DNA from: Cytophagales bacterium | GTDB lineage: Bacteria; Bacteroidota; Bacteroidia; Cytophagales; Cyclobacteriaceae | Direction of reading: 5' to 3' | Length of the DNA: 64,000 nt | Assembly (NCBI GenBank): GCA_022360055.1 | Contig: JAKSDO010000083.1 | Span: forward strand, 1-64,000 | Part shown: piece by piece, positions 1-9,416 of the stretch | How positions within the stretch are numbered: position 1 is the first letter of the stretch | Layout of the letters: each line of letters begins with the position of its first letter | Notes under the pieces: generated by a model | The model's database searches: none | What the model was told of the DNA's origin: nothing | What the model saw: the letters and a program-made list of their open reading frames with translations, nothing else | Position numbers and translations under genes: made by a program

Positions 1-422
1 AATATTATTCATCGATTGACTGATTTTATATTTTCACAAACAACTTCTGCTTATACATCCAATAACAGATGTGTTCTCCAGGAACAAATAATGATAGCAA
101 AATTTTTTTGACGCATGATTGATCCTGCCAGAGCAGGCCCACTGGATTTTGATTGATTGCCATATTATACAAATCTATCCAATCTATTAAGCAGTAAAAT
201 TTCATATTGCACCTGAATGCTCGCAACTCAAAACGTTATTAGTTGCGTGTCATTCCAGCATTTGATTGTTGCCTCACCCACTGGCATGTTAGACTAATGT
301 GTATTTTGAAAAAAAAGAAACTAAAACGACATTAAAAATGTTATTTATAGTAAAGCTACTGATAATGAATTACATCCTCCTTCTCACTTTGCATTTTTAA
401 GAAGAATATAATTATATGGCTT
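1..422. other. AT-rich leader region without a supported gene
   Basis: No open frame here looks like a real protein. A 66-codon minus-strand frame at 26-226 shows no recognisable motif. The stretch is AT-rich like the following genes and probably carries the promoter of the lipoprotein at 423, but I see no convincing TAnnTTTG box. Confidence 0.4.
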
Positions 423-1265
423 GTGAATTTTATTAATTATCTATCTGTAATTTTATTAGTGACAAATCAGGTAGCCTGTACTTCAAAGGAGGTTGAGGAT
501 AGTTCTTTTGTCAATTCTAATAGCATTGTAGTTGGATCAGTTCAACATGCTCCATACGTAAACAGTTCTAATAATTATGATGAAAGTGTAATTATTAAGA
601 ATTTAAATACAAATGTTACTAAATCAGCAGTTATTCAAACAAATGGCTTCTTTAAATTTTATGATTTAAAAGAAGGAGAATACAAAATTCAAATCAAGCG
701 ATTTCAAAGTTCTGCCAACTCACACATTGTTCTAGAAAAATATTTTGTGTTGGAAGAAAATTCTATTTTACTAATCCCAATTACATTTAGACCTGGTGGT
801 GGATTAGACTACAAAACTTATCTCGCAAAAAATGAGGATATATTAAGTACAGGAAGCATTGTCGGGAGGATAGATTTTAATAGTAAATCAATAACAAATA
901 ATAATGAGGTAACTTTTCTTGAAAGTCAATTTGGGAAATCTAAATCTTGGGTTTATTTAGAAAACGTAACAGACGCAAATAGTGAGAGGTATGAACAAAG
1001 TGTAGATATAAGTAATTCATTTGTTTTTCAAAATGTTGAAATTGGAATTTACGTTTTGAATTTTAATAAAAGCTACTACAACGACGGCAAATTAATAGAA
1101 ACAGTTACATCTGGAAATGTTTTTCAATTAGTGGTATTACCTAATTTAAATTCTGTGATTTCAATAAATAGCTTGGTCACAAGTAAGCAGAATAGTGCAA
1201 GACCTAAATTCGATGCTCCATTTCAATACCGCATTTGGTCTCCTGTATTTGAAAGTGAATATTAG
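423..1265 (+). CDS. putative lipoprotein with transthyretin-like repeats
   Basis: A 280-residue exported protein of unknown function. The N-terminus is a hydrophobic segment ending in NQVAC, a plausible though not ideal lipobox, so the mature protein is probably membrane-anchored. Two segments (about residues 35-95 and 140-235) have the pattern 'G.V....(I/V)....G.F.F..(L/V)..G.Y.(I/L)', as in carboxypeptidase-regulatory-like (transthyretin-fold) domains: first GFFKFYDLKEGEYKIQI, then FVFQNVEIGIYVLNF. The start is a GTG; a nearby ATG at 416 is in another frame and closes quickly. The gene lies 61 bases upstream of the broken subtilisin-like protease and shares its AT-rich composition, so the two may have arrived together. 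The fold is inferred from pattern only; the function is unknown. Confidence 0.7.
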   Translation: MNFINYLSVILLVTNQVACTSKEVEDSSFVNSNSIVVGSVQHAPYVNSSNNYDESVIIKNLNTNVTKSAVIQTNGFFKFYDLKEGEYKIQIKRFQSSANSHIVLEKYFVLEENSILLIPITFRPGGGLDYKTYLAKNEDILSTGSIVGRIDFNSKSITNNNEVTFLESQFGKSKSWVYLENVTDANSERYEQSVDISNSFVFQNVEIGIYVLNFNKSYYNDGKLIETVTSGNVFQLVVLPNLNSVISINSLVTSKQNSARPKFDAPFQYRIWSPVFESEY

Positions 1266-1326
1266 GATTTTTATCAATTTATAAAGTCGTTACCAACCCT
1301 TTGTTCATTTTTTAAATAAATCTATT

Positions 1327-4300
1327 ATGAGAAAAATCGCTTTTTTTCTTGCAATTGTTGTTGTATCAATAAATGGTTTCAGTCAAAAAACCTTTGTTGA
1401 TCCCCACCTACGACAAATTCAACATTGTAAATTTTTCCAGAAAAAGGAAAAGCTTAAAAGAAACACTAAAGATAATCGATTTAGTCATATTAAAACTACT
1501 TATAATATTGATTTGGCTGAAGATGATCCAAAGGTAGATATATTGTTCGAGTTTAATGGAAATATAAGTGAATTGGAAAGGAACAATATTAAAATAAATA
1601 CCAAAATCGGTAATATTTATACAAGTAAAATCCCTTTATCCAAAATTGATGTTTTAGAAAATATAATGGGTGTCAAGGAGATTGAACTAGGTCGTCCATT
1701 AGAACCTGAAATGGACGTAAGTCGTCCTTATATTGGTTTAGATCAAGCTCATGCAACTTTTCCATATAGAGGAAATGGAGTGTAATTGGAGTAATTGATG
1801 GTAAGCTTGATTATACAAATAAGGCATTCCTAAATTCAAGTGGAACGAATTCAAGGATTCATGCTCTTTGGGCTCAAAATATGCAAGGAATACCTCCGTC
1901 AGGATTTAACTATGGAGCTTACTATAACAAGCCTAGTATTTTTCCGGAAATATTAATATGATTGACGAATTAGGGCATGGTACACATGTTCTTGGAATTG
2001 CTGCAGGAAATGGGAAGGATGCTTCAGGGGCTCAAACTGACTTTGGCGGTGTTGCTCCAGAAGCAACGATCGTTTATGTTTCCTTGAATTATAAAGATCC
2101 AGAAGGATCAGCCTTTGTTGATGGCACATCAGTAACAGTAATTGATGCAATAAAATTCATCTCTGATCAAGCCAAATCATTAAATATGCCATGGGTAGCA
2201 AATTTAAGTTCAGGAGCGCTTTATGGTCCAAGAAATGGAACAAGTTTATATGAAAGAGCAATCGCTGAAATTGCAAACGACAATTCATTTGGAGAAGGGA
2301 GAATATTGGTTACTTCCGCAGGGAATGGTCATCAAAATTTGAGCCACGAATATTATAACGCTGGAAAAAACAATCATGAAAATGTAACATATAATGCTAT
2401 GCTAAATTTCCATATACAACCTGATGATCCCACGGTAATAAATTCCGCTACAATAGAGGTATATATTCCAACTGGTGTTACAGTAGATGAATTTTTCTTA
2501 TGATCGCCCGAACCCTACCGTAGAGTATATTCTCTTAATCAACCAGGAGATTCTTATTTTGGAGCAAAAGGAGATGGTTGGGTTTCTTTATTCTGGGATG
2601 TGAAAGACACCTACAATGGTGGCCAAGGGGATCAAGTAATTACAGCAACATTTGCAGATTGGGATTCAGATGGAAACGGTTTTCCTGAAGAAGAACTTGG
2701 TTTTGGAAGATGGCAGTTAGATATGAAGACATCAGCTATTCCAGGTGCTGATTTATATATATTAGGAGTGAATAGAACTTCAGCATATTTTGAATCTTAT
2801 GATAATACAAGAAATTTTAGAGAACCAAAAAACGCAAGCGGCATAATAACTGTTGGATCTGTGAATACTAAAAATCAATGGGTTGGGTATTATGGAGCGC
2901 AAACTAGTTATATCAATGCTTTTCCTTTAAATAATATTACCTATAATTCTTCTAGAGGAATTTCGAGGGCAGGACATTCAATTCCAGATTTTTATGCACC
3001 AGGGGCATGGATTGCATCCGTAGCTTCGAATAATTTAAATGAAATCTTGTTAGATCCTAAAGATTATTCAGATAACGCAAGTTACGTTCATATGAGAGGA
3101 ACTAGCATGGCTGCTCCTCATGTAACAGGATTAGCTGCATTACTACTGGAAAAATGGAATGTAGAAAGAGGTAAATCTTATTCTACACCCGAAATTTTCA
3201 GTATCCTTGCTGCAAGTGATGATGCAAATAACGTAATAAATGCATTTGATGCACTAATGCATGGGGAACCAGTAACGGGAATTGAAGACAATGTTATCAT
3301 AAGTAATACTAATTGTCCAGGAGGAAATCCAAGTGTTATTACACTAGGCATTACTAGTACTTATTGCGGCAGGTTTGTAGACGAAGATCCTTATGGAGAT
3401 CAAGCAAGTTATACCTGGAAAATTGAAGCGACCAGCTCTCAAAATGGGGTTGAAACTCTTGCATCTTCAGTACAGCCGGGAGGATCATCTACTTCATGGA
3501 ATTTGAATATTTCTTCTGCAATCCTATCAAATAAGAATTGGAATAGGTCTTCTGATGGAAATATTAAGGCAAAAATCACACTTCAGTGTATCGATAGTGA
3601 TAATGTTTATCATTATGATTATCGTGATGTAACAATTGTCTACAAACCCAATCCACCGATTGTAAGCAACTATGTTATAAATGGTGGATCAATAACAATT
3701 GATTATATGGCAGGAGGGGCTAATTCATTCAAAGTATATTATTCTTCTAGCCCTGGACCTCCATACAATGGAACAGGCGCTATTCAAGGGAATTCCCCGA
3801 TCAACATGGGATCTTCAACCACGGCAACTTTAAGTGGCTTTGATTTCATCAACAATGCATATTATTTTGTCATTACCGGTACTAATAGTCAGGGTGAAAG
3901 TGATTACTCAGAAGAAATTGTCATTGGTAATGTTGAGGTATTTGATATTATATGGACCGATGTTGATGGAGTTAAGGTAGACGGAAACTCACTTACAAAA
4001 AGTCGCATACGCAATAATTGGTACGAAGGTGCCGCCTCCTTTAATGAACTTCCACCAAACACAGATGGTTGGATAGAAATGACAACTGTAGAAAACAATA
4101 CAAATAGAATGTTCGGGCTATCAAATTACAACCAGGATGCTTCATGGAATACGATAGATTATGATTTCTATGTGAGATATAATGGGACTATTCAAATTTA
4201 TGAAAGTGGCTCATTAAAGTGTAATTGCGGTAATTATTCTGCCGGAGACAAAATAAGAGTGGAAAGGCAGGGTAGTCAAATTTTGTATAAGCTTAATGGA

Positions 4301-5341
4301 AATACAATATACACCTCAACATGTGATCCCAATGAATCTTTAATTGCAGATGTTTCTTTATATTCGACAAATTCCACCATTAGCAATGCAGTCGCATCCT
4401 TCCCTGCTTTAAATACTTCTCCACATAATGTTGAATGGACTGATTTAGTGAAGGTGTACGTAAATGGTAATAGTTTGACCAGAGATAACAGTTATCGAGG
4501 CTGGAACGCCGGAGCAGCTTCAATTAATAGATTACCTACATGGACTGATGGATGGATTGAAAGTACGGTTCAGGAGACAAACACTTATAGAATGTTTGGG
4601 CTGTCAAGTAGTAATAGTGACCCAAATTGGAATACGATAGACTATAATTTATATGTCAGGCAGGATGCAAAAATAATGATATATGAAAGCGGTGTTTATA
4701 AAGGCACATTTGGTTATTATAATTCTGGCGATAAAATCCGCCTTGAAAGAATAGACAATCAAATTCTGTATAAACTAAATGGTGCTACATTATATACTTC
4801 ATCATGTGATCCATCAGAGAATCTATATTCAGATGTATCTATGTATAGCCCAGGCAGTACCTTGTACGATGTTAAATCCTCATTTAGAAAATACGATCAA
4901 TACCTGAATCAATCACTGGCCATGATAACAAAAACAATTGCAGAAACAGTTATTGTTGATGAGGAAGTAATAAATAGTGACAGCTTATCAGTGGGAAAAA
5001 ATTCATACACCAGCACTGAGAAAACTATCGTAATGCTTAAAACGAGATATCATGAAGCAATATTAAAGGACAGTGCAGCTTACAATCCTTTAAATGAAAT
5101 TATTATAAGCCCTAATCCAACACCAGGAAAAATCGAGTTAAAGTATGTTTCAGAAATAAAAAATGAAATAGAAATTGAGGTATTGGATTATCTCAACCTC
5201 TTGTGCCTTAAAAAGTCATGGAAAATAAAAGAAGGAAAAAATACCATATCAATGAACCTGAGTCCGTATAAGAGTAAGCTGTTCATAGTGAAGGTTCAGG
5301 ATAGAAACAATATCAAAAATTTCAAAGTACTAAAAGAATGA
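1327..5341 (+). pseudogene. subtilisin-like (S8) serine protease with T9SS C-terminal sorting domain, disrupted
   Basis: All parts of a large secreted peptidase are present but not in one frame. It starts with a signal peptide (MRKIAFFLAIVVVSINGFSQ) and a propeptide. The catalytic Asp block (IGVIDG, Asp codon at 1797) lies after a frameshift at about 1783, where one base seems lost. A second frameshift at about 1940-1945, in a run of T, precedes the His block (ELGHGTHV, His codon 1976). An in-frame TGA at 2501-2503 follows DEFFL, perhaps a former Trp codon. The Ser block is RGTSMAAPH (Ser codon 3104). Downstream come a fibronectin-III-like region, two copies of a ~150-residue domain, and a C-terminal T9SS type A sorting domain (IISPNPTPGKIEL...). 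Three lesions in one gene suggest decay. Because two are one-base changes, assembly error should also be considered. Confidence 0.85.
3944..4885 (+). repeat. tandem ~150-residue domain duplication in the S8 protease
   Basis: Two consecutive copies, about 3944-4403 and 4430-4885, encode similar domains. Shared blocks are WTD...V.GNSLT, GAAS.N.LP, TDGWIE, RMFGLS, NWNTIDY (WNTIDY in both), GDKIR.ER and QILYKLNG. The later part ends in SCDP/TCDP.E. The pattern resembles an all-beta adhesive or carbohydrate-binding module placed between the protease domain and the T9SS signal. I do not recognise the family by name. Confidence 0.8.
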
Positions 5342-5370
5342 TTGGGTAACATTAAGTGCTAATATTTATG

Positions 5371-5390
5371 TAAGGGGCTATGGCCCCTTA
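5371..5390 (+). terminator. terminator-like hairpin after the protease pseudogene
   Basis: TAAGGGGC and GCCCCTTA form a perfect 8-bp stem around a TATG loop, 30 bases after the protease stop codon. There is no strong T-run after it, so rho-independent function is likely but not certain. Confidence 0.55.
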
Positions 5391-5553
5391 TACTCTTAGA
5401 ATAATCAACAGCTCGGCAAAATGAACACGTTTGCTATCAAATGGTGTTAAGATCCAGGATCTATTGCGCCTTTTTCGATAGCATAATTGCGAACCAAATC
5501 CAATTCCCTGTGTGAAAAATGATAGCAGAATTTTGGCCTTACTAGCCCTTATG

Positions 5554-5568
5554 TTAACGTGAATATCG
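5554..5568 (+). repeat. IS982 left terminal inverted repeat
   Basis: TTAACGTGAATATCG pairs with the reverse complement of 7566-7580 at 14 of 15 positions. It lies about 95 bases before the transposase start. Confidence 0.7.
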
Positions 5569-5988
5569 GATAAGGAACTGCATTAACAAGTATGAAAAAA
5601 GGCTGTTTTTGATTACATTAAAGTGTTGTAATTCAATATTTTAACCTCATAAAACAGCCCTTATGCTTAGAGATAAAGTTACCGAATTTTTCGTAGAAGC
5701 CGATGATTTTTGTAAAGAGTTTGAGTTCGAAATCAGAAAACACCTCATGGAATCAAAGAAAGAAGGTTGTCGAATTAGAAAATCTCAACTTTCTGATGGA
5801 GAGATCATTAGCATCTTGCACTTGTTTCATTATGGCCATTTTACAAATTTCAAGGCCTTCTATACCCAATATGTTTGTGTTCATTTGATGGATCTATTTC
5901 CTAACCTGGTTTCCTATCAACGATTTGTTGCACTGAAGAAAAAGGTAGCTGTTCCATTGATGATGTTTCTCAAAACCAGAGGTTTAGA

Positions 5989-6011
5989 AAATGTCGTATG
6001 ACTATCCGCTT
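5989..6011 (+). repeat. IS1595 left target duplication and left inverted repeat
   Basis: The 8-bp duplication AAATGTCG (5989-5996) is followed by the 15-bp left inverted repeat (5997-6011). Both match the right side exactly. Weaker pairing continues for some bases inward. Confidence 0.95.
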
Positions 6012-6995
6012 AATTGCATAAGATCTACCTATTCACTACTTTGTATTCTATAAATAATACAAATATGAAGCTGGAAGAATTTTACAAAGTGTATCATGAT
6101 GAAGAAGCATGCAGGACTAAGATTCGTCTTATAAGAGAAAAGGAAGGTATCCTGTGTAAGAAATGTGGTCATGATAACCATTATTGGCAATCAGGCATAG
6201 GCATGTGGGAGTGTAAGCAATGTCATTATCGTACTTCTTTACGTACAGGAACAGTAATGGAAAACAGCAAGCTTCCATTCAAATATTGGCTGACCGCCAT
6301 GGCCTATCTAAGTAGTACAAAGAAAAGCATCTCAGCCTTGGAACTTCAAAGACAACTGGGCCATAAACGCTATGAACCAATATGGGCCATGCTGCAAAAG
6401 TTACGAACCGTTATGGGTTATAGAGATTCAAAATATGCTTTAAATGACAGTATCGAATTGGATGAAGGGTATTAGCTCCCTCAGTAAAGAAAAATGGAAA
6501 AGATTATTATTCAGGAGATAAAATCCGGGTATTGGTTGGAGTTGAATCCAAATATGTCGAGGAGGAGGTTTCGGTCCATCGAAAGCCAAAGAAAGTTAGA
6601 TTTCTTAAAATGAAAGTACTTCAGAAAGGAGGTGGTGGCCAGGTCATGAAAGAATCAAAGAAAATGATTGGTACAAATGCTACAGTAATTACCGATGATC
6701 ATAAATCATATAAGAAACTGCCAGACATCATAAAAGAACACATTTCAATAAGATGTTTCAACAAGGCAAACAGAAGTCAGCTACTCCCCTGGGTACATAC
6801 AGCTATCAGTAATGCAAAACGGTTATTTCTGGGGGTACATCATAACATTAGTAAAGAATATCTCCTAAACTACCTCAACGAGTTCTGTTATAAATTCAAT
6901 CGTAGGTATTTTGGGGACCATCTCTTTGATAGATTGCTTATCGATTCTATTTCAACAACTTGGCTCCGCAATATGTATCAAAGCGGATAGTCATA
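5997..6995 (+). mobile_element. IS1595-family insertion sequence (999 bp), nested in IS982
   Basis: The ends are perfect 15-bp inverted repeats, TATGACTATCCGCTT at 5997-6011 and AAGCGGATAGTCATA at 6981-6995. The element is flanked on both sides by the 8-bp direct repeat AAATGTCG (5989-5996 and 6996-7003), the target duplication length known for IS1595. It splits the IS982 transposase gene between the codons for ...GLENV and the ...KCRGISF block. Its own transposase gene is frameshifted, so transposition in cis is not expected. Confidence 0.95.
6065..6990 (+). pseudogene. IS1595-family (ISXO2-like) transposase, frameshifted
   Basis: The start is taken as ATG 6065 (MKLEEFYKVYHDEEACRTKI), which precedes an N-terminal zinc ribbon with CKKCGHDNHYW and ECKQC. 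The first catalytic Asp lies in IELDEGY, after which the frame ends at 6475 (TAG). The rest of the protein continues in another frame from about 6475: ...KIRVLVGVESKYVEE, the second Asp block ITDDHKSYKKL, and YLNEFCYKFNRR near the end. The stop codon (6988-6990) lies inside the right inverted repeat. One frameshift near 6470 inactivates it. The zinc ribbon plus DDE-type core is typical of this family. Confidence 0.88.
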
Positions 6996-7003
6996 AAATG
7001 TCG
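6981..7003 (+). repeat. IS1595 right inverted repeat and right target duplication
   Basis: The 15-bp right inverted repeat (6981-6995) is the exact reverse complement of 5997-6011. It is followed by AAATGTCG (6996-7003), identical to the left flank. Confidence 0.95.
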
Positions 7004-7565
7004 GGGTATTAGTTTCATCGATTCAACACATCTGAAGGTGTGCCATAATCGTCGGATTCATCAGCACAAGACATTTAAAGAAGTTGCTCAGAGAGGATTT
7101 TGCTCGATTGGATGGTTCTTCGGTTTCAAGCTTCATCTGATTATCAATGATAAGGGAGAGATTATTTCCTTTTTTCTAACCAAAGGTAATGTTGATGATT
7201 GGGATTTTCAAGTTATGAGATCGATGACTGAAAACATGTTCGGGAAGCTGGTTATGTATCCAAGAAACTATCAGACCTGCTTTTTGGTAATGGTATTCAG
7301 CTCATTGCCAAACCAAAAAAGAATATGAAAAATATTAATTTGAGCCAATCAGATAGAATTCTACTTCGCAAAAGAGCCATTATTGAATCAGTGAATGATG
7401 AGTTAACGAACATCTGCAAGATACAACACACCCGACATCGATCATTGGCTAATTTCTTAATCAATATCGTGGCAGCTCTTTTGGCTTATAGTTTCTTCCC
7501 TAAAAAGCCTTCTCTTGATATTCAATTTGAAAAACCTGATGGACAACTTTATCTTGCTGCTTAAA

Positions 7566-7580
7566 CGATATCCACGTTAA
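7566..7580 (+). repeat. IS982 right terminal inverted repeat
   Basis: CGATATCCACGTTAA begins one base after the IS982 transposase stop codon and mirrors 5554-5568 with a single mismatch. Confidence 0.7.
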
Positions 7581-7582
7581 TC

Positions 7583-7703
7583 TACCTGTGCCTGATAAAA
7601 TAAAAAAGATTTGTTCGGTATCCGTGTGAACATGCCAATGTGAATGTTTTCCCGGAGCAATCTTAACGATAAATGCCTCCGCAACTTCGGCTGGATTGGG
7701 AAC
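7583..7703 (-). pseudogene. cupin-domain protein fragment cut by IS982
   Basis: The minus strand encodes VPNPAEVAEAFIVKIAPGKH followed by SHWHVHTDTEQIFFILSGTG. The spacing of HWHVH, then Glu, then G.G matches the metal-binding cupin 1 motif. The reading frame has no start codon at its right end (a stop lies at 7704-7706) and runs into the IS982 right end on its left, so only an internal piece of about 40 residues remains. It is probably a gene partly deleted or cut when the IS inserted. Confidence 0.6.
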
Positions 7704-7816
7704 CTACGAAGCATCAACCTATTCCAGAAAATCCTGTAATGGATGGAAAACCAGTTAAAATTAGTTTAGTCCCCTATCGGCGTACAAAGTTCGGAGTTAC
7801 AATGTTCCCCGTTGCT
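7691..7816 (+). pseudogene. possible C-terminal remnant of a glycoside hydrolase
   Basis: An open frame reads LDWEPTKHQPIPENPVMDGK and then PVKISLVPYRRTKFGVTMFP. The motif 'LVPYG.TK.R..MFP' occurs at the C-termini of some carbohydrate-active enzymes, for example beta-L-arabinofuranosidase-like (GH127-type) proteins. Nothing of an enzyme core remains upstream, where the cupin fragment lies on the opposite strand. The frame continues to 7900 but there it overlaps the end of the next gene and is not credible. Identification is tentative. Confidence 0.35.
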
Positions 7817-7858
7817 AACTGCCGTTTAATTCTTAAAATCAATGCTCCGGGGCGGAGG

Positions 7859-9115
7859 CTATTGGAACTTACTTTTCCTGAACCAAACATCAAAAAATGA
7901 CAGGTTAAAGGTGATGTGATGGAAATTTTCATTGATCAGATTCGAAGTATCCGTACCTCTGAAACTTCGCTCGTATATAAAATTGATGATCGCCGTTCCG
8001 GAAGTCGGTAAGGTAATGCCTGCAGTCACACCGTACTGATCGATGCCCTGGTCATCCAGTTCCAGATAGGTATTCTTAAAATATCCACCTATATTCAAGC
8101 CCATTCTTTTGATGTAGGAGAATGAATTCAGATTCGGCAAAAAAGCGATCCCGGCAGAAAAACGTTGGGTATCGCGGACCCTGAATCCGTCCTCAAAAGT
8201 AGCGTCGCTCCATTTTTGATAAGAATAATCCGACGTGATCGTCCATTTATTATTGTGCGTCCAGCTGATTCCTCCTCCATAAGACAATGGCAACAAATAT
8301 TCCCCGCTGGGTGTGGTAGACTCCTGCAGGGTATCCGCACTCTGATACACGTTCAGGTCATAGGTCCCGCCAAAAGTACGCTCATTGGAAAACGTAGCAC
8401 CCAACACGATTTTTTCATTATTTAAATTGAACCAGTACTGCAAGCCGTAATCCAGGTAAAAAGTATTCAGTTTTAGAATTTTTTCGATCGTCACATTATA
8501 ATCTACGTCGTTCGAAGTTACGTACTGGTTGTGGGATAAATTTCCAAATACATAGGATGCATGCATCCCCAGCGATAAATGACCGAACAATTCGTAAGCC
8601 CCGCCGACATACACCTGATTGAGCCCGCCATCTCCCTGATAATTGGCAACATAATCGCCTTCGATGCCTGAGAACGTCTTTTCTTCCTGGATGTTGTATC
8701 GGACATGGCTAAACGGTGCCAACCCAATGGTCAACCCCATGTTTTGATTTAGTCGAAACCAGAATCCGGCACCGGAAAAGTTGCCGTAAACATTCGGATC
8801 AGAATTGTTTCTGTCGGATTGATTGGCTACGGAAATATTAAATGAAAAATCGGCCAATTGCGTAAAGGGCGCTTTAATCGCCGTGTAGGAGGCAGGGTTT
8901 ATATTGTTCAACGAAAGCCCGTCGCGCAAAGCTATACCTGTTCCCCCCAATGACCAGTTGAACCCGGAACCTTTTTGAGCTATGTCTCCCAAACCGTATA
9001 TGGTGTAGGGCGAATCTATCAGTGCCTGACCAAACAGATTTGTCACCCCTATGGAAAGAAACACCGCACATAAAAAACCTGAACGCCTCATGATCTTCTT
9101 TTTACAATAATGCAT
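7859..9115 (-). CDS. OmpP1/FadL-like outer membrane beta-barrel protein
   Basis: A 418-residue exported protein with a signal peptide ending near TNLFGQA. The mature protein opens with DSPYTIYGLGDIAQ and SLGGTGIALRDG..NNINPAS, the start typical of the OmpP1/FadL-type barrels of Bacteroidota. Alternating hydrophobic/polar strands with aromatic girdles follow to a C-terminal Phe-rich strand (HHITFNLSFFDVWF). Two starts are possible, ATG 9115 or the ATG eight codons later (MRRSGFLCAVF...), and the second gives a cleaner signal peptide. It is transcribed divergently from the DUF4270 gene. A role in uptake of hydrophobic compounds is known for FadL; here the substrate is unknown. Confidence 0.8.
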   Translation of the reverse strand: MHYCKKKIMRRSGFLCAVFLSIGVTNLFGQALIDSPYTIYGLGDIAQKGSGFNWSLGGTGIALRDGLSLNNINPASYTAIKAPFTQLADFSFNISVANQSDRNNSDPNVYGNFSGAGFWFRLNQNMGLTIGLAPFSHVRYNIQEEKTFSGIEGDYVANYQGDGGLNQVYVGGAYELFGHLSLGMHASYVFGNLSHNQYVTSNDVDYNVTIEKILKLNTFYLDYGLQYWFNLNNEKIVLGATFSNERTFGGTYDLNVYQSADTLQESTTPSGEYLLPLSYGGGISWTHNNKWTITSDYSYQKWSDATFEDGFRVRDTQRFSAGIAFLPNLNSFSYIKRMGLNIGGYFKNTYLELDDQGIDQYGVTAGITLPTSGTAIINFIYERSFRGTDTSNLINENFHHITFNLSFFDVWFRKSKFQ

Positions 9116-9416
9116 GTACTGTTAAACAGATTAAAAGTAGGCCGGCCGGTCAACCTTTGAAACATTTCTATATCAAGCGATATACTTACTAGACCAACTA
9201 TTTTATTTCCCCGATTTTGACCATTATGAACCGAATGTTGTATTCGTAGTTGAAAAACTACGGTTGGTCTTTGAATACGAGGGAAGCATAGATAATTTTT
9301 TTTACAGCGTCCCGTATCTCCGAATTTTGAAATGATTGACGGTCAACTCTTGATATCAGAGCTTGTAAATAAATGATCTCAAAATGTTGAATTAAAAGAA
9401 CTGGAGTACCGGGAGG
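9116..9416. other. divergent intergenic region with inverted repeats
   Basis: This spacer separates two divergent envelope genes and must contain both promoters. No gene is seen. It holds the structured segment at 9191-9278 described separately. CGAATTTTG at about 9321-9329 is one base off the TAnnTTTG box. Confidence 0.5.
9191..9278. promoter_or_regulatory. overlapping inverted repeats between divergent genes
   Basis: Three pairings are visible: CGTAGTT/AACTACG (9245-9251 and 9256-9262) around a GAAA loop, GTATTC/GAATAC (9240-9245 and 9273-9278) enclosing it, and AGACCAAC/GTTGGTCT (9191-9198 and 9263-9270). The last competes with the outer one geometrically. It could be an operator set or an RNA leader structure; the function is not known. 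Confidence 0.35.

Larger units (their letters stand above)
5663..7564 (+). pseudogene. IS982-family transposase, split by insertion and frameshifted
   Basis: The N-terminal part (5663-5996) carries the family's helical N-terminal region, including LSDGEIISILHLFHYGHF and LFPNLVSYQRFV. The DDE core resumes right of the nested element: KCRGISFIDSTHLKVCHN (first catalytic Asp), then GWFFGFKLHLIINDKGEI and LTKGNVDD. A further frameshift at about 7240-7250 separates FGK from the frame that reads GYVSKKLSDLLFGNGIQLI. The C-terminal part (7325-7564) holds the conserved LLRKRAIIESVND and HTRHRS blocks. So the gene has two independent lesions and cannot make an active transposase. Family assignment rests on these conserved blocks and is firm. 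Confidence 0.9.
5554..7580 (+). mobile_element. IS982-family insertion sequence, interrupted by an IS1595-family element
   Basis: The outer element is bounded by near-perfect inverted repeats: TTAACGTGAATATCG at 5554-5568 and CGATATCCACGTTAA at 7566-7580 (14 of 15 bases pair). Removing the 999-bp nested element and one copy of its 8-bp duplication leaves about 1.02 kb, the usual size for IS982. It contains a single transposase gene, now split. The true outer ends may extend a few bases further; I could not fix a target duplication for this outer element. Confidence 0.8.
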
